In this document: piece after piece, positions 21,058 through 29,628 of the stretch | Layout of the letters: each line of letters opens with the position of its first letter | Numbering within the stretch: position 1 is the first letter of the stretch | DNA from: Perkinsus chesapeaki | Lineage: Eukaryota; Perkinsozoa; Perkinsida; Perkinsidae | DNA: 29,636 bases | Reading direction: 5' to 3' | Assembly: GCA_013115145.1 (NCBI GenBank) | Contig: JAAPAO010000453.1 | Location: 1-29,636 of the forward strand | Translations under genes and position numbers: made by a program | Notes under the pieces: generated by a model | The model's input: only the letters and a program-made list of their open reading frames with translations | Database searches by the model: none | What the model was told of the DNA's origin: nothing

Positions 21058-21299
21058 CCGCGACGGTCTTCCTTTCGAGCGGCCTCCTCCATTTCCACAC
21101 GGCCGGTGATCGTAGAGATTGGATTTGGTGACATGTATCGATTCAGCTAATACTATTCACGTTAAATATGCGATTCTATACATTTATATCAACCATCGTT
21201 GGTGCATCCGCCAATTCCCTCTTTAACCCAAATGTAAGTATAACATTATTAGCAACATTTAAAGTATCCTCACCACTCATCAGTGTCCAAGAAGGAACG
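21058..21299 (+). repeat. 242-bp duplicated cassette, copy B
   Basis: Partner of 19819-20060. The single coding difference in exon 1 is silent (GCA/GCC), and the intron donor differs (GTAAGT here, GTAAAT in copy A). Confidence 0.95.
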
Positions 21300-21544
21300 A
21301 CACTAGCCCAAAGCCACCACCACCACCTACAGAGACCCCCCAGGAGCCTCAGCAGGGTGAACCCGAATACCCTGTTAACGAGACCCCTAGATCGAATGAA
21401 AGCGAACAGCCTGTTATGCAGCCTGATAACGAGCCTAACACACCGCCACCTTCAAAGGATTCTCAAACACCAGGGGGTGGCAGAGAAGCCATGGGCAATG
21501 TTGCTGGCACTAGAGCACGTCGCATTCGTCGTGGACGTGTATGA
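21168..21544 (+). CDS. small secreted protein B, Pro-rich with Arg tail
   Basis: Exons 21168-21233 and 21284-21544 with a 50-bp phase-0 intron (GTAAGT...CATCAG), giving 108 residues. The first 27 residues (signal peptide plus CPRRN) are identical to protein A. The middle is Pro/Glu/Gln-rich (for example SPKPPPPPTETPQEPQQ) and unrelated in detail to A, while the end, MGNVAGTRARRIRRGRV, matches the tail of A. The unspliced frame also stays open (161 codons), but its C-terminus has no similarity to A, so the spliced model is preferred. Disordered secreted product, function unknown. Confidence 0.75.
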
Positions 21545-22522
21545 GCGAATGCAGTGTTGCTATGAGATTGTATTTGTGTTAAGTATATACCACACGGGCA
21601 TCATCAAAACTGATGGTCATCATTCCAGGTGCTTCGCAACACGAAGCATGTAATCACAATTTCTCAACAAAATGGAAAGATCATCGCGAAGAGGCGATCA
21701 TCCGATCGTCTATATAATAGACAGATGCTACGAATTCAAGGCGTATCACACTGAGGGGCCTTCGAACCTTATGCAGCCGAACAAGGTGCCCGAAGGAGGG
21801 CAAGGAGGAGGCGGCCTCCTGGAGGCCACTTCGAACACCATCTGTTTACTTTCAGAATGTTGTCATTTTAAACACCCAGTGGTATGCGTGTCATCATTCC
21901 CTTAACTACGGAACTCAACATTATTCAGACTACAGACTATTTCGACTATGTAGAAAAAGAGTGCACAGACTCGCGGAGCGAAGGGACATTGGTGGCCAGT
22001 AGGATCCTTCGAATCTGCTGACAGTTACACTCATCCGAGGGATCGAACCGGCGGCTAACGTCGTGAAGGGCTCGCCAGTACCAGTGAGATGTATCGCCAC
22101 CACGAAACATGTCCTTTCTCTACTAACGCCAAGAGGCCTTTCGAGAGTATCGATAACCGGGTATCGACGATTCTTCCAGGGGGTTGCCTTTTGTACTCAA
22201 ACTCAAAAGATATGACCAACTTTCAAGGATTTGTCAATGTACTAATTGTCAGTAATGCCGATTTGTAGGATAGCATTGAACCTATTGGTAACCGTACACG
22301 AGCGTTCGACCGAAGTGTATATTATCAAATTCGCTCGGACAGAGGGTTTATCAAGAGTCCGTTTATATTTTACCCACCTTGTTACCACAGTATCGGTTGC
22401 CAATCCAACCATCAACTTCAAACTCAACATTATGGATTGAAAAGGGTACACAGATTGTGGGGGGAAGGAAAGCGACATTGGCGGCCAGCAGACCCCGTCC
22501 AGTATAACACTTATCCTATTAC
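21545..22522. other. convergent intergenic region
   Basis: Lies between the 3' ends of secreted protein B (plus) and the YIPF5 gene (minus). ORFs at 21672-21905 and 22242-22526 have no family resemblance. A loosely repeated segment (ACTCAACATTA plus ACATTGGYGGCCAG) occurs near 21912-21997 and 22424-22490. No gene is supported. Confidence 0.4.
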
Positions 22523-24036
22523 TCAAAAGACAGTTATAATAACGAACACTGTATACCTAAACAGGACCAGTGCTTTAACACCTACCGAAGGACAACAGCC
22601 TTACACCATGGCAACTGGATACGATATCAACCATCGCTGATTCTGCATGTCAACTGCAGCCTCTAGGAATCGACTAGCTGTTAATGTACACCATAACACA
22701 TCCAACACTGCCACCACTATGCCTAAATAACACTTATATCACCAATGCCGACCACAGTCTGGTTACCTGTAGCCCCTCGAAACTTTACAAAGACAGCAGC
22801 CGCGGCGAGGAAAACAACAGGAAGAAGACCGTAGCCTGACAGAGACCAGCTGGAGCACTCTTCGGAAGTATTGGCTTGCCTAAAATACTCATTGTCGTGT
22901 AGAGGTCGATACCATTCTTCTTTGGGCTCATAACATTCGTCAGCAAGTATATACCGATGCAGCCCACCATACCAAGTCCGTAGATATACCCGAAATGCAC
23001 CTTACACTCGGCACATTGCATGAATTCTAGGATATCTCTTACCTTTCCAGCCAGCACTAACATGGTGCCGAACGCAGCAGCAATGAGCAGAGGGCCTGGA
23101 CAAGGACATGGCTTGATATAACGAAGTTTGAGTGTCTCACCGCCCAGGTCTGTATCGGTCATAAGGTTCTGGCTCACACCACGGAAAAATAAAATAGACT
23201 TTATACGAGCTGCAATAGCGTCCAAGTCGATACCTAAAAACCAGAGCATACCTCGAGATAACACACTACTACTACTGACCGAGTTCCTGGAGCAGTGGCG
23301 GATCGTTGACAAACTCATCATCGTCATCATCAGTATCTGATATGGCACTCCTCCACAAACACTAAGATCCCTGTACCGAATCCGCCGATTGTCGAAGCTT
23401 CCCCCCTCCCCCGGTCTCCGGCAGCCGTTCCTAGAGTACCTTGAGGTGTTCCTGTATTGTGTTGCTGTCCCAGCATTGGACCGCCCGCTGCCCCGCCGAA
23501 TGAAGGCTGTCTGGGAGGTAAGATACCGCTAGCTGCTGCTGCTGATGATGATGAGGGAGATGTTACCCCTCCACCTGTAGAGTAACAATGGTGGGAGAGG
23601 ATGGCGAGAACAACAGTAGTTAAGTGAATTTAAAGAGAGATATATCCAACCCTATAGACTGAGAGATAATAATATATAAATGTAATGAGGAAGGGGCACA
23701 AAAATAATATATAAATGTAATGAAGAAGTGGAGGTATACAAATAATATATAAATGTAATGAGTAAGTGGCATACAAATAATATATAAATGTAATGAGGGA
23801 GTGGCATACAAACAATATATAAATGTAATGAGGAGGAAGTGCTATAACAATCACCAACCTTGATAAAAGTCAGGAAACCCTCCTGAGGTGGCTCCCGAGG
23901 ATGCTGCTGCCCAGGGTGACTGCACAGAGCCACCGCCTCCTCCTCCCCCTGATGAGGCATCCCCTATATAATGGCTTGATTGTGGATGATGAACTGCTCC
24001 TCCAACCCGGCCTGACTGATAGCCTGTTGATTGCAT
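22523..24036 (-). CDS. YIPF5: YIPF5/Yip1-like Golgi membrane protein, nine exons
   Basis: Exons (minus): 23859-24036, 23377-23574, 23280-23336, 23141-23233, 23043-23095, 22880-23000, 22767-22835, 22605-22722, 22523-22556; all phases close, giving 306 residues. A Gly/Ser/Gln-rich cytosolic N-terminus (MQSTGYQSG...) leads to the conserved NDPPLLQELGIDLD motif, then five predicted membrane helices (LLIAAAFGTMLVLAGK, VHFGYIYGLGMVGCIGIY, YGLLPVVFLAAAAVF and two more) and the end VYTVFVIIITVF. The family acts in ER-Golgi vesicle traffic with YIF1 and Rab GTPases. Intron 6 (22836-22879) has a GC donor with an AG acceptor; both neighbouring exons are strongly conserved. Intron 1 holds a minisatellite. 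A 42-nt in-frame segment in exon 2 could be an extra intron. Confidence 0.9.
23668..23842. repeat. five-copy 35-38 bp minisatellite in YIPF5 intron 1
   Basis: Units starting near 23668, 23703, 23741, 23776 and 23811 share AATATATAAATGTAATGAG and vary after it. They lie wholly inside the 284-bp first intron of the YIPF5 gene. Long open frames on the minus strand here are repeat artefacts. Confidence 0.92.
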
Positions 24037-24810
24037 CTTGACACTTATTATAGAAAACAAACTAAAACATAAAGAATCCATCGGGCTGCTCACCAAACCC
24101 CAAACTCAAAATGTATGCCGCCACTCAAAGCTCAGCGTATAAGATACCCCGGAATAACTCTAGTCCGCTAAAATACTATCAGCCACCACTCCAGCTGGCC
24201 CTCGATCTCGCTACTATACAGCATTTTCAGTTCAAACCTCGGTCACACATATGAGAACCCAACTTGCCTACGTCCACTCTCTCTCTCGCTCGCGACCGCC
24301 ATATACGACCAAGCGAGAGAGTTGTTGTTGTTGTTGTTGCTGTTGTTGTAGGTTGTTGTTTTAGGTTGTTCTGACAACACACTCGGTGTGTTGCAACAGT
24401 CTGTTGCAGCCATCACAAGGCTTCATTGAAGGCCAACATGAGTCGGTTATGTCATACGCACTATGCTTGGCTGCCTAGCCTAGGCATGACATGCCTAGGC
24501 TACGCCTGTCATGTCGCGTCACGTAACCAAAGTCATGGTGCAGCCGTTGTACTCCAGTGGTTATGATTCTTACTTGTCTTGCAAGCGACTCCCGATAAAT
24601 CCCCAATGCGAGCAAGTAAAGGAGTTAGAATTGCAATCGAAAAATGCCGATCTTCGAAAGAGGCGTGATGTGGCCTAGGCGAGTTGCTAAAGGCCGACTG
24701 ACTTGCCTAGGCCAATTGACTGGTTTTCTACCTCAGCCCCCCGGTACTAGTCGGCCAGCTGCTACCTCGTCAAGAAAAGTGCGACGTATCCGAAATTCCT
24801 TTGGGCAGCG
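24037..24810. other. YIPF5 upstream region with microsatellite and palindromes
   Basis: No gene is supported. It holds an inverted CTCTCTCGCT/AGCGAGAGAG pair around 24283-24320, a (TTG)n microsatellite at about 24321-24368, hairpins at 24375-24393 (CAACACAC, TCG loop) and 24392-24408, and a 27-bp palindrome at 24476-24502. A weak tRNA-like segment lies at 24545-24610. The proximal part should be the promoter of the YIPF5 gene. Confidence 0.5.
24476..24502. repeat. perfect palindrome, 13-bp arms, 1-nt centre
   Basis: TAGCCTAGGCATG, A, then its exact reverse complement: the same geometry as 6821-6847 but an unrelated sequence. Confidence 0.9.
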
Positions 24811-25105
24811 ACATGTACGATGTAACACTGAACCAGTTGCAACTGAACGGAATGAGACTGTACGAGCGGAAACTGTACGGTATGGCACTGTATCCGTTGT
24901 AAGTTACAAATTGTAACTGTACCTGATAAAGTTGTACGAAATAACACTGTACCAACTGACACAGTTGAAACTGTACGATTTATCACTGTACGAGTTGCAA
25001 CCGTACGATATGACACTAACAAGAATTATGCTGTACGCAGTAGAAGTGTACCAGCTTGACCGCGTACGAGTTTAACTCTGTACCAGCTTGCACTCTACGA
25101 TGTAA
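24811..25105. repeat. degenerate 15-bp tandem repeat
   Basis: Units around the core CTGTACGA or CTGTACCA recur every 15 (sometimes 14 or 16) bases, for example ACTGTACGATTTATC and ACTGTACGAGTTGCA. Because the period is a multiple of three, all frames give pentapeptide-like repeats with few stops, so ORFs here are not evidence of a gene. Confidence 0.88.
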
Positions 25106-25127
25106 TACCCACCCGTCAGAATACCAT

Positions 25128-25424
25128 CACTAATGGCCCATTAGTGGCCCTCTATTTGACGGTAATGTATTAAGATTCTTAATTTAAGAGCCCAGCTAGG
25201 GCTCACTGAATGGCCCAGTGATTGGTTGACAGCCATCCAGCTGCACACGTGTCTGGTGGATAGAGTAGCTGCGCATTTACCGTTCCGCATAGACTTTTGC
25301 GGAACTCCCGCAAACGTCCTCCCGCAGCGGGAGGCCACCACCAGTCCCGTGAGTGCTGATTTGCTCAACTCACTTGAGCGGGACTGGTGTGAGCGTCAAG
25401 AGGACTAGCCGGTAGTCACTACCG
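25128..25424. repeat. array of consecutive small hairpins
   Basis: Adjacent inverted repeats: 25128-25146 (8-bp arms, GCC loop), 25169-25183 (6, ATT), 25188-25204 (6), 25203-25221 (6), 25282-25305 (8), 25318-25334 (8, 1-nt centre), 25339-25389 (11-bp arms) and 25410-25424 (6, TCA). No known family is recognised. Confidence 0.75.
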
Positions 25425-25445
25425 TATGAGAACCGTGATTACTCG

Positions 25446-26261
25446 ATGATTTTTAATCCATCTATGTATTCCTCATCATCATTATCATCATCTTCTCTGC
25501 CGCCGCCTGCTGCCACCGCTTCGGCTTCACTGTGGCGAACTGGTAGGAGCGTAGCTCCACGCGGTTCGCCATGGTGTCCTGAAGAGGCCCGCTTGTTCGA
25601 GCAAGCCCTTCAGAACCCACGGTGCGTGTGGAGGGACGCCGGCGCTGGGTGGCAATGTAGGGAAATTATTTCTTGCTCGCTGTGAGGCCGCTCGACGACG
25701 ACGATAGTAGGAGCGTCGTGGCCTTGGGAGGGATCTTGGCACGAGATTATTCGAGGCTTATGGCACGAAGTATTTTTACGACAGCGCCTTTTAAAGCAGC
25801 GCCTGTGCAACTGGGCACTGCTACAGGTTAACCATTAACCCCTGGTCCCGGCAAGGCCAACACAACAAACTGGATAATTTGGCCAACCAAAGGTTTCCGG
25901 TGATCGAGGAAATGGTGGCGTCCGTTGGAGCCGAGGCGACATTGGGGTTGGAATACCAAGATGAGGAGAATGGCGAACCTAATGATGTCTCGCAGCATGG
26001 CGATGACTTATCGGCGATGACCTGAGGTCATCGCCGATGACCTGCACACCGGGGATAACGGGGGACAAATGAGCGACACGGAGGGGGGAAGGAAAGCAGT
26101 GGAGGGAAATGAGAGTGGAAGAAGAAGAACAAGAAGTGCAAGAAGCCAATGAGGACAAAAGTTCAGGGGACACTGTCCTCTGGACAGGCGAAGCGCTGAT
26201 GCATCGTCGACTTCGAGCAGCAGCTCCGATGGACAAGGAACAGAATCTGTTCAACAGATGA
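25446..26261 (+). CDS. probable multi-exon gene with SANT/Myb-like start
   Basis: The ATG at 25446 opens a Ser/Ala-rich leader and PWCPEEARLFEQALQNP, which resembles helix 1 of SANT/Myb domains. In the same frame beyond the first stop, 25731-25826 reads GSWHEIIRGLWHEVFLRQ, compatible with the second and third helices if an intron of about 106 bp (GTGTGG...GGGAG, about 25625-25730) is removed; the Trp-Trp spacing then fits Myb repeats. Further coding-looking stretches on the same strand are 25861-26025 (RFPVIEEMVASVGAEATL) and 26084-26261 (VEEEEQEVQEANEDKSS, stop at 26259-26261). I could not connect all of these in phase, so boundaries are approximate. A DNA-binding or chromatin role is only a guess. 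Confidence 0.35.
26010..26038. repeat. perfect palindrome, 14-bp arms, 1-nt centre
   Basis: ATCGGCGATGACCT, G, then its exact reverse complement. It lies in or beside a possible exon of the unresolved plus-strand gene and supplies that frame's TGA. Confidence 0.92.
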
Positions 26262-26587
26262 CGGTAGGTCTCCGTAGTTGTTTTTGCAGGTTCTCTTAGA
26301 TAACCAAGAGGAGTCCGACGGGAAGTCCTCCGTCAACGATGACGACGACGATAACGGTTGTGCGAGGTTGTTGTTTTATAGCCCAGCCCAAACTCAACAC
26401 CTGTAGTGTGTCATATGCATTTCTCAGGAGACAGTGCAACAGCAGCAGACATATCTGATTGTGCTGACAACTGCGGTTGAGTTAAGGGGAATACTAGGGA
26501 ATTATGTCGGCAGTAGTCATACGACAAACTACCCACCAATGAACGTACTCAGATCGTAGTAGCGATACCACCACCATCACAGCACTA
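26262..26587. other. convergent spacer before SPT16
   Basis: Between the unresolved plus-strand gene and the SPT16 stop codon. A Asp-rich open segment on the plus strand (about 26291-26360, after a TTTTTGCAG acceptor) could be a final exon of the plus-strand gene, but this is not certain. It otherwise serves as 3' UTR. Confidence 0.35.
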
Positions 26588-29392
26588 TTATCGTCTCTTC
26601 TTCTTGGACACTGGCCGCTTCTTCTCCGAGCTCTCAGGGCTACGTCGACGCTTTCGGTCCTCCTGTCACCAACAACATAATTTCCGAATAATCGGCTACC
26701 CGATTTTGGCAAAACGTTAGACTACCGATGCATTACAGAAAGATTTTCGCAGTTGCACGTGTCGCCTTGCCATTACACGGATAAACAGCATTACTTCTTA
26801 CAATACGCTTATCACACCTTAGCTTCCTCCTTGGCCTCACCTTAGCCGCTTGCTCCTCCAACTCATCCCAACTCAAACCCTCTGACTCGTCCGATGCCAA
26901 TGACACCTCCGAATCCGAATCGGAGCTCTCGTCAACTACCACCATCCTACCTTCCCAAACCACTACATATTCTACACCTACCTAAGAAGCTGCTTCCAGA
27001 ATCACTGTCACCTCCCTTATACCTACACGACAACAAGTCCGGCAACCCGGATACCCTACCACTCACTCTGATCCACCAGCCTCAGATTCGCTGTCTTCAC
27101 TCTCAGTATATTCCTCATCATCTTCATCCATCCCGTCATCCGAACCTAACCAACCCACTACTGGCGGCGGCGATCGCTTCGCGGTAGCTGCACTACCGTC
27201 ATCAACAGACTCGCCAAACCACCCCTCCCATGCACCATTATCAATAAAAGCTTGCTTATTCCTGATGAATCATGCGCATGCGTGAATACCGCTCACTGCT
27301 ATAATCTTGTTACTTATTAATTTCCTTCATAACGTTAGTCCAGTTCATATTGGTCGGCCCTTGATACCACACAATCTGATCAATAACCATTTAATAAAAA
27401 TACTGCCACCGGGGTTCGAACCCACGACCTCTCCCTCCATAGTACCCCCAGTTCCCCGAGCCACTGTTTGATCTGGTCAAGACTCTCTATCGGTATAATT
27501 GATATCCTCGCTGGAGTTTGAGCGTAATCTTTAAATATAAATGTCATATCGAAATTACGTAAGTTGAACGACACCTAAATCACCACCACCAAAAACATCC
27601 ATAACACTTCATACCGCTCTCTCCTATTACTCTTTCAAAATATACAATATCTATGTTCCTCAGACTAAGAACATATGCTGGCCAATCGGAAAGGGCCACT
27701 AGACAGTCTCGGCACGGGAATATGTCAACATGCGCCTTATTAGGTGTACCTGCTCATTCCGTCAACACTCCTCCAACGCTCCACTAGTATTACCAGTGAA
27801 GCCCAATTCCCTATAAGGCATGTCAAACTCCAAGTTGGGAGCGTATTGTGACCACACCTGCTCCTCCACTTGTCGAACAAACTCCCTATAGCACTATAAA
27901 GCTACATGAGTACAATCCTTATGTTGTAGTACCGGAATAGTTTATTCAGCTTTGTTATCATCTCTCGTTCCCTCTGCTCGTCCATGATCTCATCAGGATC
28001 GTAGCCAGCCTATACAACAAGTAACTTAACAGGATCTTAGTAGTACCAGATAACACTGCAATGAACACTCTCAGTTACACTAATAATAGAGATAAAGGCG
28101 GCCACACGCATGGCACGCCATCCCAATTGGCAAAGCTCATCAAGGTAGGTTGTGCAATGCAAACATTACGCTACCGCTTGACCTCTCGCTTGACTTGACC
28201 GCTTCGCGGGGAAAGCGTTTCTCCCTACGATTCCAATATCCTATATTACCCTCCTCCTTGTGCCTAGATCATCTCCAGCTGATCGAGTCTCCGTATAGAA
28301 CTGTATATCATACGTTTTCTTCTTACCACTAACCTAAACCTCATACCGCTCTCTCCTCAAATCATCTCTACAACTACTCTACCAGTATAGGATCCTTAAG
28401 ATTGAAGTGCAGCAACACAGTCTGATCGTTCTCACAGGGCTGGAATATAGCATGAGCTATATTACGATAGATGATATCGACATGCTCTGCTCGTGAGGAG
28501 GTGAATCTAAAACCAACTCCCCTCATCACCAACTCCTACCTAGCCCTACCTGAAGCCATTCTGATGTGCCTCCAGTGTCCCCACTGCTCTATTACGGCCA
28601 GTAGATCCGAGTTGAGGCTTCACGTTGAGGTCCCTAAACGATAAAGGGACCGTTGCCGTGTATCCCCATAACCCTTATAATGAAGTAATATATATTTATA
28701 TAAAAGATATCTAAACCACTCTCCTACTATGCCACACAAGTAATGCTCACGTATCACTATAACTAATATAAGCCGTATTAATATCATCTCACGATAACAG
28801 TACTACCATCATCCTCCTTACCTCAGCACAGGTCTGCTCCTGTCCTTGATAAGTTTCAATGACGGCTGTTCTTTAATATCCTTCATAGTATTAGCCTCTA
28901 ATTCCCTCGTCCTTTGCCTCTTCTGCAGCTCCTTCAGTCCCCTATAACAATTCATACCGCTCCCTCTGCAAACTCCCCAACTACCTGAATACCGCCTGGA
29001 GATTCCTACCATCCTCCGACCTATAATTAAGCTCCTTAAGATACACCAAAGACTGCTTGCTCCTAAACCCCACCAACCTCCCCCCCACATAGCCACACTC
29101 CAATCCTACCTATTAGACTCAGGGAACATATCCTGTTGAACAAAGCTCGTTCCAGGAGCATGGAAATTAATACCTAGCCACCAGCAAAGCTCCACAAGGA
29201 ACCCCTGCAAGCCCTACGTATAGAGGTATACTTGCCACCCTCATCATTAGGCTTGCTGACATTCTTAATAGTGCGGATATGGAAGGGAACTAATGTTCCG
29301 TTGATGGGGACCAGTAGTGTATCATGCTTGGCATCAACAGTAAGCTTAGTTGTCCTTATATCGTGGGGGATCTCATCCGGGGAGGAATAGGA
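26588..29392 (-). CDS. SPT16: FACT complex subunit SPT16, C-terminal half (5' partial)
   Basis: Exons (minus): 29218-29392, 29110-29173, 28985-29062, 28822-28941, 28550-28633, 28383-28506, 28250-28333, 27933-28009, 27794-27885, 27631-27749, 27446-27574, 27314-27375, 27067-27261, 26841-26946, 26588-26662. All phases close, giving 527 residues to a TAA. Order follows SPT16: the middle-domain strand PFHIRTIKNVSK, LEAHQNGFRFTSSR and AIFQPCENDQTVLLHFNL; the YDPDEIMDEQREREM linker; the PH-like module DMPYRELGFTG, DIVYFERVSFNLRNFDM, IPIESLDQIKQWL and NMNWTNVMKEI; then an acidic tail (SDSDSEVSLASDESEG, WDELEEQAAK) and a basic terminus RPVSKKKRR. FACT moves H2A-H2B during transcription and replication. 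The N-terminal aminopeptidase-like half lies beyond the contig end. Confidence 0.94.
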
Positions 29393-29560
29393 CTAACGGA
29401 AATAATAGTAAAGATTGAAGAACAAACAACGGAGAGAACAAACATAGCTTCCTATAATAAAACAGTAGCAGAGAAGAGGTAGGTAAATACCTGTGTCAAT
29501 AGGGGAAACACTAATTATAAAATCCACTTCATGCGCTCCTCGTTTAATATAAGCACCCTG

Positions 29561-29563
<3 letters not shown>
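29393..29563. other. upstream intron or exon sequence of SPT16, unresolved
   Basis: Upstream of the first recognised SPT16 exon, whose acceptor is GTTAG at 29393-29397. One minus-strand frame (about 29486-29560, reading AYIKRGAHEVDFIISVSP) is open but does not resemble the SPT16 segment expected here, so I leave it uncalled. Confidence 0.35.

Positions 29564-29628
<65 letters not shown>

Noticed and set aside
21168-21653. 161-codon unspliced reading of the second secreted-protein gene
   Set aside because: Splicing the 50-bp intron switches to a frame whose tail matches the paralogue; the unspliced reading of the paralogue stops at once.
23620-23960. several overlapping minus-strand ORFs of 63-102 codons rich in YIYILF
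   Set aside because: They are translations of the intronic minisatellite; only the QSTGYQSG part is a real exon.
25128-25424. CRISPR-like array
   Set aside because: The hairpins differ in sequence and there are no constant repeats with spacers; the genome is eukaryotic.
27255-27300. hammerhead ribozyme (CTGATGA followed by a small stem and GAA)
   Set aside because: The invariant GAAA is incomplete, no matching stem III was found, and the segment is an SPT16 intron.
27395-27480. tRNA gene on the minus strand (perfect B-box-like GGGTTCGAACCC and an A-box-like TGGCTCGGGGAACTGG)
   Set aside because: The A-box part is coding sequence of an SPT16 exon (KQWLGELG) and the B-box-like palindrome lies in the following 70-bp intron. 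No cloverleaf with a paired anticodon stem can be drawn.
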